From Chloroflexota bacterium (GTDB lineage Bacteria; Chloroflexota; Limnocylindria; Limnocylindrales; CSP1-4), in contig PLMA01000019.1 in assembly GCA_003141455.1 (NCBI GenBank), positions 1,305 through 65,304 on the forward strand: a stretch of 64,000 nt of DNA. Direction: 5' to 3'. The notes under the pieces were generated by a model that did no database searches, was not told the origin of the DNA, and saw nothing but the letters and a program-made list of their open reading frames with translations. A program made the translations under genes and the position numbers. This document shows, one piece after another, positions 38,741 to 47,708 of this stretch; within the stretch, counting starts at the first letter, position 1; each line of letters begins with the position of its first letter.

Positions 38741-39685
38741 CTAGCGTGACAACTCCGAGCGGCCGATCCCGCCGGCGGCCGTTTCGAGCTGGCGGCCGTC
38801 ACTGAGCGCCGGACTCGCGTCTGCCGTTCTGGTGGCGGCGCCACGAGTGGCAAGAACCGAGCCCAGGATCACGAGCCCGAGCCCGATGGCCATCCAGACG
38901 GTGAAAGATTCGTTGAGCACGAGGACGCCGAGCACGGACGCCACCGCGGGGTTGATGTACGTGATCACGGTCGCTCGAACCGGGCCGATCTCGGCGATCA
39001 GCGCCGAGAACAGGACGAAGGCGACCGCGGTGCAGACGACCCCCAGAATCGCGATGGCGGCCAGCGCGCCCGCACTGGGCATGACCGCAGGTCGCTGTAC
39101 GGCAGCGATCGGAGCATAGACCAGGGCACACAGCGAGAGCGAGAGCGCCATCACCCCTACGGACGGCAGACCGCCAAGCCGGCGGGCCAGAATTGCCGGC
39201 CCTACGGCGTAGCCCACGACCACCAGCGCCATCTCGAGAAACGCCGCCGGATCGGACGCGCCCACGTTGGAGCCGACGACCGCGGCAACCCCGACCAGCC
39301 CAATCATCAGCCCTAGAAGTCCACGCCGGCCCAGGTGGTCTCGACCGCCCGTACTCGCCGCGACAACCGTTCCAACCAGAGGCACTCCCGCCACGAGTAG
39401 CCCGGCAAGAGAGCTCGTGACGTGCTGTTCCGCGTTGCCCAGCAAGACCCAGGGCAAGCCGACCTCCACTACGGCAAAGGCAACCACCCAGCGCCAGCGT
39501 TCGAGCACCGGCCGGAGGTCGGAGCGCAGAAGCGCGATCGGGAGCAGGAGCAAGGCCGCGATCGAGGTGCGCGCAAAGACCAGGGTCGCCGGAGAGATCT
39601 CGGCGACCGCGATTCGAATGAACATGTACGGGATGCCCCAGATCAGCGACATCAAGCCGAACATGACCAGCGCCCGCCGCGTCAT
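38741..39685 (-). CDS. EamA-family (DMT superfamily) transporter
   Basis: A 314-residue membrane protein with ten predicted helices in two EamA repeats. The first starts MFGLMSLIWGIPYMFIRIAVAEISPATLVFART, typical of the family (WGxxY/F..IK.A). The second ends GPVRATVITYINPAVASVLGVLVLNESFTVWMAIGLGLVILGSVL. Family members export amino acids or metabolites, or import others; the substrate is unknown. There is no ribosome-binding site; TAGTCT lies 7 bases before the ATG. The gene follows the DUF2461 gene by 10 bases. Confidence 0.9.
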   Translation of the reverse strand: MTRRALVMFGLMSLIWGIPYMFIRIAVAEISPATLVFARTSIAALLLLPIALLRSDLRPVLERWRWVVAFAVVEVGLPWVLLGNAEQHVTSSLAGLLVAGVPLVGTVVAASTGGRDHLGRRGLLGLMIGLVGVAAVVGSNVGASDPAAFLEMALVVVGYAVGPAILARRLGGLPSVGVMALSLSLCALVYAPIAAVQRPAVMPSAGALAAIAILGVVCTAVAFVLFSALIAEIGPVRATVITYINPAVASVLGVLVLNESFTVWMAIGLGLVILGSVLATRGAATRTADASPALSDGRQLETAAGGIGRSELSR

Positions 39686-39692
39686 GACCGAA

Positions 39693-39698
39693 AGACTA
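39693..39698 (-). promoter_or_regulatory. Possible leaderless-type -10 element (EamA gene)
   Basis: TAGTCT 7 bases before the EamA ATG. It includes the stop codon of the upstream DUF2461 gene, so chance is a real alternative. Confidence 0.35.
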
Positions 39699-40400
39699 CC
39701 CGCCCCGGAGCCAGCCGGCGCGTGTCTCCTCGGGAGAGAGACGAGCGAGCAGCTCGAGCAAAGGAATCGCGGCAGCGAATGTCTCGACCAGCAAGTCAGG
39801 AAGACCGGAGGAAAGAGCTTCGTCGTCCGATAGCCGGCGACCGAACGTGACGTCCTTCAGCTTCAGCAGCTCCGCCGCGGGATGGTCCGCGGCGTAGCCG
39901 GTTGGAGTCCGCTTGAGACGGTCGCCACTCACCTCCCCGAACGTGTCGGCAAAGCCGGGCCTCCGAAGCACTGCCTCTACCAACTCGCGATCCCGGTCAA
40001 CCGCCTGTCGCCACGCGGCCAGCTGGGCTGGCTCCGGATGCCACATCCCGCCGCCGGCGTACATCTCGCCCGGCTGGAAGTGGAAGTAGGCACCGACACC
40101 GCCGCCCTCGCCCGCCCACGGGAAGCTCGCCGAGACGTGGGTCTTGTAGGGCGTCTTGTCGGCCGAGAAACGGACGTCGCGGTAGATCCGGAACGGCGAC
40201 CGGGAGGGGTCCGCCCGCAGGGGCAAGCTGCTCGCCTGGAAGCGCTCCCCAAGGGCTGCGCACAGGGCCTCGAGTGGCTCCTTCAGGAGCCGCTCGTATT
40301 CGCCCTTGCGCGGCTGGAACCAGGACCGCTCGTTGTGAAGCGCCAGGTCCACCAGGAACTGGACCGCGTCCCGGGAGAACCCGGCGAACTGCGTTGCCAT
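39696..40400 (-). CDS. DUF2461 (TIGR02453) family protein
   Basis: A 234-residue soluble protein of the DUF2461 family: FLVDLALHNERSWFQPRKGEYERLLKEPLEAL at the start, then SPFRIYRDVRFSADKTPYKTHVSASFPW and GAYFHFQPGEMYAGGGMWHPEPAQLAAWRQAVD. The function of this widespread family is not established. The ATG at 40400 fits the family N-terminus (FAGFSRDAVQFL); upstream in-frame codons have no support. It probably shares a transcript with the EamA gene 10 bases downstream. Confidence 0.88.
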   Translation of the reverse strand: MATQFAGFSRDAVQFLVDLALHNERSWFQPRKGEYERLLKEPLEALCAALGERFQASSLPLRADPSRSPFRIYRDVRFSADKTPYKTHVSASFPWAGEGGGVGAYFHFQPGEMYAGGGMWHPEPAQLAAWRQAVDRDRELVEAVLRRPGFADTFGEVSGDRLKRTPTGYAADHPAAELLKLKDVTFGRRLSDDEALSSGLPDLLVETFAAAIPLLELLARLSPEETRAGWLRGG

Positions 40401-40536
40401 GGCAAAAGGGCATCTCCATGAACCGAGGCCGGACTTGGCCATGTTCTCACGCCGGGCATCGCTCCGCGACCGACGCCTCGAGTCTCCCGAGTGGCGGGAT
40501 TGAAAGCGGCGCGTCTTCCGTTGCTGTGACGGTTCG

Positions 40537-41685
40537 TCAGTGGCAGCTGGCCGAACCGGAGTCGCTGAAGGTGTAGCCGGGCGCGGGCACGAAACGCCAG
40601 CTGTAGCTGGTAGGTCCCAGGGTCATGTCGATGACGCCGAACGACTTGTCGTTGCGCACGACCTCGCCCGTCAGGGGTGCTGCGACGAAGCCATAGTGAT
40701 TCTTGCCGCCGGTGCCCACGACGAACTCGGTCGTCCCGTTCGGGTCGGGCTGCCCACCCGCGTTGAGGGGAACGAACCGCTCGTAGTCGTGGTTGTGGCC
40801 GGTCAGGACCACGTCCACATGAGCGGCGACGAGGTCCGCCCAGATCGCCGTCATCTGTGAGGCGTCGCCGTGCTCACCCGACGAAAAGCGCGGTTCGTGC
40901 CAGGTGACGAGTGTGCAGAGCCGAGGGTACGCGACGAGGTTGGCCAGTAGCCATTTCTCCTGGGGAGATCCTGCCTGGCAGCCGCCCACGTGGCTGCACT
41001 CGGAATCCAGGCTGATGATGTGCCAGTCGCCCAGGTTGAAGGCGTAGTAGGCGGGGTAGCCGAAGTAGGCGAAGTAGCCTGCCGCGCCTGCCGTCAGGTA
41101 CTCGTGGTTGCCGATGGTCGGATGGATGATCGACTTGTACTTACCCCACGTCGGCGCGAAAACGGCGTTGTAGGCTGCCAGGCTGTTGACCTCGTACTGG
41201 TTGTCGCCGAGGGTCAGAACCGCCGTCGGTCGCAGCTGCCCGATTTCTGCGGCCGTGGCGGCCTGGTCGCAATCCGTCGGTTGACCCACGTTCTGGGTGG
41301 GGTCGCAGGCGATGTCCCCGGCAGCGACGATGCTCACGATGGTTGGTGCCGGCGGCGGGGCAACTCCGGTCGGCTTCGGCACGGCTACGGTCGGCGCCGG
41401 CGCGGGCACCTTGGGCTGGATCGGGGGTTGCTTCGCGGGCCCTGGGGTGAGGCGGGGTGCCGGAGTCGACTGCAGGGTGGCGGGCACGTCGCTCGCGGTC
41501 ACGCCAGGCGTCGCCGTCGCGCCAAGTATCGAAGACTCAGGCGACAGCGAGACGATGGGGATGGGCAAGGTGGTTGATGTCGGCGCAGGGGACGGGCTGC
41601 GACTGCTGCATGCCCAGAGCGTGATCACCACGAGGCCCAGGCCGGCGAGTCTGGCCGTGTAGGCCTTCGAAGATCCTGTTGCCAC
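40537..41685 (-). CDS. Secreted calcineurin-like metallophosphoesterase lipoprotein
   Basis: A 382-residue protein with a lipobox (LGLVVITLWAC), a Pro/Thr/Ala stalk to ~residue 115, then a metallophosphoesterase domain with the full set of dimetal motifs: AAGDIACD, TLGDNQYE, IHPTIGNHEYL, CTLVTWHEPRFSSGEH and VDVVLTGHNHDYERF. The domain resembles purple-acid-phosphatase/alkaline-phosphatase-like exported enzymes, so extracellular phosphate release is likely. The GTG start has GAGGAGG upstream. It lies alone on the minus strand. Confidence 0.9.
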   Translation of the reverse strand: MATGSSKAYTARLAGLGLVVITLWACSSRSPSPAPTSTTLPIPIVSLSPESSILGATATPGVTASDVPATLQSTPAPRLTPGPAKQPPIQPKVPAPAPTVAVPKPTGVAPPPAPTIVSIVAAGDIACDPTQNVGQPTDCDQAATAAEIGQLRPTAVLTLGDNQYEVNSLAAYNAVFAPTWGKYKSIIHPTIGNHEYLTAGAAGYFAYFGYPAYYAFNLGDWHIISLDSECSHVGGCQAGSPQEKWLLANLVAYPRLCTLVTWHEPRFSSGEHGDASQMTAIWADLVAAHVDVVLTGHNHDYERFVPLNAGGQPDPNGTTEFVVGTGGKNHYGFVAAPLTGEVVRNDKSFGVIDMTLGPTSYSWRFVPAPGYTFSDSGSASCH

Positions 41686-42072
41686 GGAGTCCTCCTCTTG
41701 TCTGCTCGGCTGGGAGCCGATCGGGGTCGAGGGGCGTATCGCGCCACGCTCGTGATGGGAAGAGCAATCGGGCCAACAGCCAGGCGCGACCCGGCAGTAT
41801 TGCTCGCCGGGTCAACTTGGTCCCGGCCGACCGTCTGGCGTCCCGCTCTCCGACCCCTCGGCCCCTCAGAGCACGTGAACCGGCAAACGATCGACCGTAG
41901 GTTGTCGGCGACGGCCGCCCCGACCTTCCGACTCCTGCTCTAGCGCCGCTCAGGGCCCCCGACACGCACCCATACGGGTCCCGACCGCTCCGGGCAGGTG
42001 GGTCCGTCGCGGGGGCCGATCCTGTCGAGCGCAGCGCTGCTCTCGGCGGCATCGGCGCCTATGATCGTTGTC
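41686..42072. other. Intergenic region, 387 bp, divergent promoters
   Basis: This separates the phosphoesterase (minus) and the F420/PPOX enzyme (plus). It contains the -10 element at 42060 and otherwise GC-rich sequence without a gene I can support. Confidence 0.5.
42060..42065 (+). promoter_or_regulatory. Leaderless-type -10 element (PPOX enzyme)
   Basis: TATGAT exactly 7 bases before the ATG at 42073. It also rules against the earlier in-frame ATG at 42061, which lies inside the element. Confidence 0.6.
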
Positions 42073-42495
42073 ATGACAACCGTTCCGCAGTCGGTCCGCG
42101 ACTTCCTCGCGACCGGCCCCTTTGCGCACATCGTCACCCTCAACCCAGATGGCCGCCCTCATGTCTCCATGGCCTGGGCGGGGCTCGACGGCGACGAGCT
42201 GGTGTTCGCCACGTTCTTCGATCAGCACAAGATCGACAACCTGCGCCGCGATCCGCGGATCGTGGTGTCGTTCCAGGCCAAGGAGTTCCACGACGAGGGT
42301 CTGCACCCCTACCTCGTGATCGACGGCCGGGCCCGGATCAGCGAGGGCGGGGCGCTGCCGGTGATGGATCAGCTGTCGGAGTACTACATCGGCCCCGGGG
42401 CGAAGTACCCGAGGCGGAACATGCCGGAGGGGCTCACGGTCCACGTCTCGATCGACCGCATCTACGGCGTGGGTCCCTGGCAGAAGAAGCGCTGA
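42073..42495 (+). CDS. PPOX-class F420/flavin-dependent enzyme
   Basis: A 140-residue split-barrel protein of the pyridoxamine-oxidase-like family: FLATGPFAHIVTLNPDGRPHVSMAWAGLDGDELVFATFFDQHKIDNLRRDPRIVVSFQ. The short single domain and the TGPFAHIVTLNPDGRPHVSM opening are typical of F420H2-dependent reductases of actinobacteria and Chloroflexota, although FMN cannot be excluded. The substrate is unknown. It is a monocistronic leaderless gene by its -10 spacing. Confidence 0.85.
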   Translation: MTTVPQSVRDFLATGPFAHIVTLNPDGRPHVSMAWAGLDGDELVFATFFDQHKIDNLRRDPRIVVSFQAKEFHDEGLHPYLVIDGRARISEGGALPVMDQLSEYYIGPGAKYPRRNMPEGLTVHVSIDRIYGVGPWQKKR

Positions 42496-42561
42496 CAGCC
42501 GATCGGCACGGAGGCCCGCGGCGAGTCGAGCGCACGAGGGCCCACGGGTCGCGGGTTCGCC

Positions 42562-43569
42562 TCAGCCCTGGCCGGTGATCTTCGTCTCGCCCGTGACCGC
42601 GTCCACGTAGACCCAGTACGCCGAGACGTAGGTCAGGCTGCTGCCGGGCTCCGGCACCTGCTGCGAGAGCTGCACCGACCAGACCAGGCGGCCTGGCCAG
42701 ATGGGGCTCGAGTCGACCAGAAGCTGCACGTCGACGACGGTCGGCGCAGATAGTCCGCTCGCAACTATCGCCTTGGCGATCGCTTGATCGCGACCGAGCG
42801 CAGGGGACGGGACCGGGCCGTAGGCCACGCGGCGGTCCATGAACGAGAAGACCTGTCCGGTCGCCGGATCCACGCTGACCTCGCGCATGTCGGGGACAGA
42901 TGCGCCGTTGGCGTATCGCTGCCAGGTCACGGTGTACTCCTTGCTGCTGTGGTGATCCAGCAGCGCCACGGTCGCCGTCAGCCCATCGAACGGGACGTTG
43001 TGGGCCGTCAGAAACCCCGCGGCCGCCGATTGGGCCTGCTCTGGAGTGAAGTTGACTGCGGTGGTCATGGGGGCCGACAACATCATGAAGACGACCTTGC
43101 CGGTCGCCGCATCGACCCAGACGTCGGCGCCGCCGCCCTGTTCCATGATCTCGACGTACCGCCCGGCCGGCCAGGCCGTTGGATCGCTGATATCGACTGC
43201 GCCGAGAGGTCGGCCGATGAACTCCTCGGCAGCGGCCACGGCCGCCTCCTTGGAAATGACCGTCGGGCTGGAACTAGCGGTCGTTACGCCGGACGTGGCC
43301 GGCTGGCCACCACGCAGGTTCAGGACGAGAGCCGCCACCGCAATCGCCAGGACGATCGCGCCGGCGCCCATTGCGACCCTAGCGGGCCGCCCAAACAACT
43401 CCTCGGCGCGCCGGCGAAGACCCGCGCCCAGGCCGGCCCGGCCGCATTCCGGCAGCTCCTCGACCGTCCTGGATAGCGAGGCCGGCGCCACGGGCTGCGC
43501 CACGCCGGCGAAGAGCGCGCGGAGGTCGCGGTCGAGCTCGGGGTCGCTGGTCGCCGGATCGGCTTTCAT
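42562..43569 (-). CDS. Putative anti-sigma factor with PepSY-like external domain
   Basis: A 335-residue protein with a short cytoplasmic N-terminus (~75 residues; SDPELDRDLRALFAGVAQP), one membrane helix (MGAGAIVLAIAVAALVLNL) and a large external part. The external part has repeated motifs of the PepSY/peptidase-propeptide type: VEIMEQGGGADVWVDAATGKVVFM, REVSVDPATGQVFSFMD and VYVDAVTGETKI. It overlaps the ECF sigma gene by four bases, the usual sigma/anti-sigma arrangement. No HxxxCxxC zinc anti-sigma motif is visible, so inhibition of the sigma factor is inferred from context. Confidence 0.75.
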   Translation of the reverse strand: MKADPATSDPELDRDLRALFAGVAQPVAPASLSRTVEELPECGRAGLGAGLRRRAEELFGRPARVAMGAGAIVLAIAVAALVLNLRGGQPATSGVTTASSSPTVISKEAAVAAAEEFIGRPLGAVDISDPTAWPAGRYVEIMEQGGGADVWVDAATGKVVFMMLSAPMTTAVNFTPEQAQSAAAGFLTAHNVPFDGLTATVALLDHHSSKEYTVTWQRYANGASVPDMREVSVDPATGQVFSFMDRRVAYGPVPSPALGRDQAIAKAIVASGLSAPTVVDVQLLVDSSPIWPGRLVWSVQLSQQVPEPGSSLTYVSAYWVYVDAVTGETKITGQG

Positions 43570-44123
43570 CGGACCACCTCTGTCGAATGATCGAGCTCGC
43601 GCCTCAGTGCGACGAAGGCGTAGTGGAGGCGGGACTTGACCGTCCCGTTCGGAATGCGAAGTCGGTCTGCGATCTCCTCGTTCGTGAGGTCGAGCAGGTA
43701 CCGCAGGACCACGACGGCGCGGGGCTCAGGGGTGAGGGTCGCAAGAGCCCGGCCCAATACGATCCGGTCGAGCGAGGAGCGAAACGGATCGGCCGGCTCC
43801 GGCGGCGGGTCGGTCAGGGGCGCGAACGCGACGACCCGACGGCGCCGCATGTGGTCGTTACAGACATTGGCGACGATGCGCTGGAACCACGAGCGGAACT
43901 GGCTTTCGTCGCGCAGTCGAGGGAAGGCCTGCCAGGCTCGCAGAACGGCCTCCTGGGCAGCGTCCTCCGCCGCCGAGGCATCGCCGGTGAGGTACCCGGC
44001 CAGCCGGTACGCGCTCGTGAGCTCGGGTCGGATCAGGCGCTCGAACGACCGGCGCTGCAGATCCGACTGGTCGTCCTGCTCGATGGCCGTTGACCCTCCC
44101 CTCGTGATCTCGCTCGCCTTCAT
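43566..44123 (-). CDS. ECF (extracytoplasmic function) sigma factor
   Basis: A 185-residue sigma factor: region 2 SAYRLAGYLTGDASAAEDAAQEAVLRAWQAFPRLRDESQFRSWFQRIVANVCND, and region 4 LTPEPRAVVVLRYLLDLTNEEIADRLRIPNGTVKSRLHYAFVALRREL. There is no C-terminal extension. It is followed, with a 4-base overlap, by a membrane protein that probably holds it inactive until an envelope signal arrives. The ATG at 44123 is preferred; an alternative upstream start would add six residues. Confidence 0.93.
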   Translation of the reverse strand: MKASEITRGGSTAIEQDDQSDLQRRSFERLIRPELTSAYRLAGYLTGDASAAEDAAQEAVLRAWQAFPRLRDESQFRSWFQRIVANVCNDHMRRRRVVAFAPLTDPPPEPADPFRSSLDRIVLGRALATLTPEPRAVVVLRYLLDLTNEEIADRLRIPNGTVKSRLHYAFVALRRELDHSTEVVR

Positions 44124-44295
44124 TCGGTGCCTCGGTCGCACGCAGTCACCACGCTAGACGAGCGAACAAGCGATTGGGTTCAAAGCCTGACATGTTCCGT
44201 GAGGGTCGGACGCCACATCGGGTCCAGCCCACACGTCGCCGGACGTCTACCATAGTCGGCTCGAACGGCTCTGGCGAGTGTTGGAGGATCGGCGG

Positions 44296-46635
44296 TTGCC
44301 CAAGACGGAGGAGACGCGCGGCGATCGCGTGCCGGGCAGGATCGGGGCCGCCCAAGCCGCGCTCTACGGCGGCGGAGCGCCGGAGGAGACTCCCCGCCTC
44401 GACCGACTGAAGAAGCTTGTCCTCACGGCCCTGCCGAAGAACGCGGTCATCCTGGCCATCCTGCTGCTCGTGGGCGCGGGAATGTCGTTCCTCAATTTGA
44501 GGATCCTCGGCCACGCCTACGGAGCCGGGCCGGAGCTGGACGCGTGGTCTGCAGCCATGCGCCTTCCCCAGCTGGCCCTCGACTTCCTCGTCGTCGGCGG
44601 CGTCGTGGGTCCATTCCTACCGGTCTTCATTGGGCTCAAGGGCGAGGAGGCGGACCGGGCGCGCGACTTCGCCCGAACGATTCTGACCCTGGCGATCCTG
44701 GCGATGGCAGTCGCGATGGCGATCATGTTCGTGTTCGCCGAGCAGACGCTGTCGATTGTCGCGCCGGGCTTCACGGGGGTTCAGCGCGAGGACTACATCG
44801 GACTCTTCCGGGTCCTGTGCTTCGCCCAGGTGCTTTTCGCAGCCTCGTGGGTGCTCGGCGAGATCCTGGTAGCTGAACGGCGCTTCATCGCGTACGGCCT
44901 GTCCGAGCCTATGTACTACGGTGGTATCGCCGCCGGCGCCTTGCTTCTGAGCGGCCCTCTTGGGATCTACGGCGCGGCCGTCGGGGCCGTATTCGGGGCA
45001 AGCGCGCACCTCGGGATCCGGCTGGTGGGTATCTACCGGACGAGCTTCCGGCCGTTGCCGAGCCTGGCGTTGAGAACCAAGGGCCTGGGCGAGTTCTTCA
45101 AGCTCATGGCGCCCAAGATGCTGAGCCAGCCGCTACTGGCACTGACGGCCCTGTACTTCACCGGCCTGGCCTCCCGCCTGGCGCCTGGATCGGTCACCTC
45201 GTTCACCTTTGCCCAGCACTTCCAGAGCCTGCCTGAGAGCCTCTGCGGAGTCGCTTTCGCGACCGCAGCCTTCCCCGCCCTATCGTCCGCCGTCGCGGCA
45301 GGCGACAAGAAGGCCTTCAGGCGGGTCTTCACGACGAACCTCGCCACGATCGCGTTCCTTTCCATCTCGGCCGCGGTCGGCCTGCTCGTCTTCGGCCCAA
45401 TGGTGATTCGCGTCCTTCTCGGTGGCGGGGCTTTTGATGCCACGGACGTCGCCCAGACGACCACGGTGGCCCTCATCCTCGCCGTCTCGATCCCGTTCGA
45501 GAGTCTGACCGAACTCTTTGCAAGGGCGATCTATGCGACGCACAACACGATTCAGCCGACTGCGGCCGCGATCGCAGGCTTCGCGGCGACGGTGCTGTCG
45601 GCCACCGCGCTCTCGGGCCAACTCGGGCTGGCGGCCATACCCACCGGCTACGCGATCGGCATGGCCACGAAGCTGGCCGTCCTGGCCGTCGCCCTGGGGC
45701 CGCGAATGGCCCGGATCGGCGGCGCGTCGCGCTCGTCGCGGGCCCGGGTCAGGGATGGCCGCGGCGCGCTCGCGCCACCGAGACGGCGATCGTCGCCGGC
45801 GACCAACGCGGTGCTCGCGATGCTGCTCGTGGCACTGGTCGGCGGAGCGTTCGTGGCAACGACCCAGGCCCTCAACCAGTCCACCCTGGCCGTTGACCCG
45901 CTAGTGACGCCGTGGGCCCGCGTTCAGCCATCGCGGTCTCCGGTCATCACGCCCACCCCGTTCACGCCTCTGCCGACTCTGGCGGACTTCGGCTCAGCTG
46001 TACCGACGTACTCGATCCCGCCGAAGGCCACTCCCGGAACCTTCGCCATGGACCTCTACAAGGAAGGCGACTTCGTGGAGGAACTCAAGAACACCTGGTG
46101 CGTGCCGGCGGCGATGCAGACTTCGATGAACATCATGGACTCCTATCCGGATGTGACCCGCGACACGCAGGCCAAGCTTTTCGACCTGGCCGTCTCGCTC
46201 GATGGGGGCAGCTACGGCGGCGCTAATCCCGAGGGCTGGGCTGAGGCACTCACGCAACTTGGCTACGGCAGGTACAAAGTGGCGGCCAAGGCGAATATGG
46301 ACGACGCGATCCGGGTCGTGGTCAAGCAGATCCGCGTCACCCAGCGCCCGGCCGGACTGATCGTCTGGTCGGGCTGGCATGCGTGGGTCGTCTCGGGCTT
46401 CACCGCCTCCGAAGATCCGGCCACCACCGACAACTTCAAGGTGCTCTCACTCCGGATCGAGGATGTCTGGTACGACCGTGTCTCCACTCTCCACAACCAG
46501 ACCAGAGGTGGGCACTCGCGACCGCCGGACTCGGATGTGCCCTACAGCGAGATCCACGACGACTTCGATGTCTGGCACCAGGGCAAGATCATCGATGGCC
46601 GCGAGGGTCTTTTTGTCTACGTGATCCCCTACTAG
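44296..46635 (+). CDS. MurJ-like lipid flippase fused to papain-like (C39-like) cysteine protease domain
   Basis: A 779-residue protein. Residues ~40-500 are a MurJ/MviN flippase with about 13-14 helices and family phrases MSFLNLRILGHAYGAGPELDAWSAAMRLPQ and HFQSLPESLCGVAFATAAFPALS. MurJ moves lipid II for peptidoglycan assembly. One more helix (~510-535) and a Pro/Thr linker lead to a ~180-residue external domain with Cys602 in ELKNTWCVPAAMQTSM and His695 in IVWSGWHAWVVSGF, a spacing matching papain-like C39_2 peptidases; an acidic RIEDVWYDR follows. Such a fusion is unusual. The TTG start is chosen because GGAGG lies 8 bases before it; the GTG at 44278 is the alternative. Confidence 0.8.
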   Translation: MPKTEETRGDRVPGRIGAAQAALYGGGAPEETPRLDRLKKLVLTALPKNAVILAILLLVGAGMSFLNLRILGHAYGAGPELDAWSAAMRLPQLALDFLVVGGVVGPFLPVFIGLKGEEADRARDFARTILTLAILAMAVAMAIMFVFAEQTLSIVAPGFTGVQREDYIGLFRVLCFAQVLFAASWVLGEILVAERRFIAYGLSEPMYYGGIAAGALLLSGPLGIYGAAVGAVFGASAHLGIRLVGIYRTSFRPLPSLALRTKGLGEFFKLMAPKMLSQPLLALTALYFTGLASRLAPGSVTSFTFAQHFQSLPESLCGVAFATAAFPALSSAVAAGDKKAFRRVFTTNLATIAFLSISAAVGLLVFGPMVIRVLLGGGAFDATDVAQTTTVALILAVSIPFESLTELFARAIYATHNTIQPTAAAIAGFAATVLSATALSGQLGLAAIPTGYAIGMATKLAVLAVALGPRMARIGGASRSSRARVRDGRGALAPPRRRSSPATNAVLAMLLVALVGGAFVATTQALNQSTLAVDPLVTPWARVQPSRSPVITPTPFTPLPTLADFGSAVPTYSIPPKATPGTFAMDLYKEGDFVEELKNTWCVPAAMQTSMNIMDSYPDVTRDTQAKLFDLAVSLDGGSYGGANPEGWAEALTQLGYGRYKVAAKANMDDAIRVVVKQIRVTQRPAGLIVWSGWHAWVVSGFTASEDPATTDNFKVLSLRIEDVWYDRVSTLHNQTRGGHSRPPDSDVPYSEIHDDFDVWHQGKIIDGREGLFVYVIPY

Positions 46636-46798
46636 ATGAGCGAGTCTCCCGCCCGGGGAGGTCGGCGGGCGCAGCGATCGCAACGCAGGACTACCCCAGG
46701 AACCGGCGCGAGCGATCCTCGTACACCTTATGATCCCCTAGACACAGGGTGGCCGTTCGAAGCAGGATCCAGAGTCAAGAGATCCAGGAGAGAGCATC

Positions 46799-47338
46799 AT
46801 GCGACCTAGTCCACGTCTGTTCTCATTCGCCGGTCTCGCACTCGGCGCGGTGTTGATCGCGGCGGGCTGTGTGGGTGCGGAGGACACGCCCTCGCCCGGC
46901 GACGTGGGGCCCGGGCCCTCCACAGTTCCCTCCGGCGCCTCGGCCCCGGCGACCAGCCTCACAATCGCCTCGACCAACGACCCGACGCTCGGGGCATACC
47001 TCACCGGCCAGAATGGGATGACCCTTTACGTCTACGGCAGAGATGCGGCTGGTTTGAGCATCTGCTCCCTGGACTGTGCCACCACCTGGCCGCCGCTGTC
47101 CGCGGCAACCGGAGCCACGATCACCGGTCCCAGCGGCGCCACGGGGGCCTTCTCCACGATCGTGCGTTCCGATGGGATCTCCCAGGTCACCTACGCCGAC
47201 ATGCCGCTCTACTACTTCTCCGGCGACTCGGCCGCGGGTGACACCAAGGGCGCGGGCAAGGACGGCGCCTGGTTCGTCGCCCCGCTCTCGGCTGTCAAGC
47301 CGTCTGCCCCGCCAACCCCTGCCCCAAGCGCTTCCTAG
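46799..47338 (+). CDS. COG4315-type lipoprotein with Yx(FWY)xxD motif, copy 1
   Basis: A 179-residue lipoprotein: signal with lipobox ALGAVLIAAGC, a Pro/Ser linker, then the repeat domain NDPTLGAYLTGQNGMTLYVYGRDAAGLSICSLDCATTWPPL, DGISQVTYADMPLYYFSGDSAAGDTKGAGKDGAWFVA. Two Cys flank the motif and may form a disulfide. The family is extracytoplasmic and of unproven function. It is a tandem paralogue of 47709-48320, sharing upstream sequence and a hairpin terminator. GGAGAGA precedes the ATG. Confidence 0.88.
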   Translation: MRPSPRLFSFAGLALGAVLIAAGCVGAEDTPSPGDVGPGPSTVPSGASAPATSLTIASTNDPTLGAYLTGQNGMTLYVYGRDAAGLSICSLDCATTWPPLSAATGATITGPSGATGAFSTIVRSDGISQVTYADMPLYYFSGDSAAGDTKGAGKDGAWFVAPLSAVKPSAPPTPAPSAS

Positions 47339-47400
47339 AACGTCCGCCGGCTCTGAACCCATCCCGCCGCCTTGTGCGGCCGCCTGCTCGAACCCAATAC

Positions 47401-47427
47401 GACCCGGCGGCAACCTGCCGGCGGGTC
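47401..47427 (+). terminator. Hairpin terminator after lipoprotein copy 1
   Basis: GACCCGGCGGCA pairs with TGCCGGCGGGTC (one G-G mismatch) around loop ACC. Flanking AATACGA/TCGTATT can add alternative pairing. TCTTC follows. Confidence 0.65.
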
Positions 47428-47708
47428 TTCGTATTGCCCCGCAAAGCTGCCGTGACGTGGCGGTCGGCGGGCGCCCCGGCGACAGCCCTGCGGGCGCGTG
47501 CGTCGGCGTGCGGATTCGGACCATGCGGCGGCTCGACCGTTCCATCCCTCGCACCTGGCCGGGCAGCTCAGGTGCGCAGGCCGCAACGTCAACCAGTTTT
47601 CTGAACCGGCCCGAGCGGCGCCCCGTACACCCTATGCGACCCGTCAACAGGTAGGGGCCGCCCAAAAGCACGATCAAGAGTCAACGGATCGCAGGAGAGA
47701 TAGCAACC

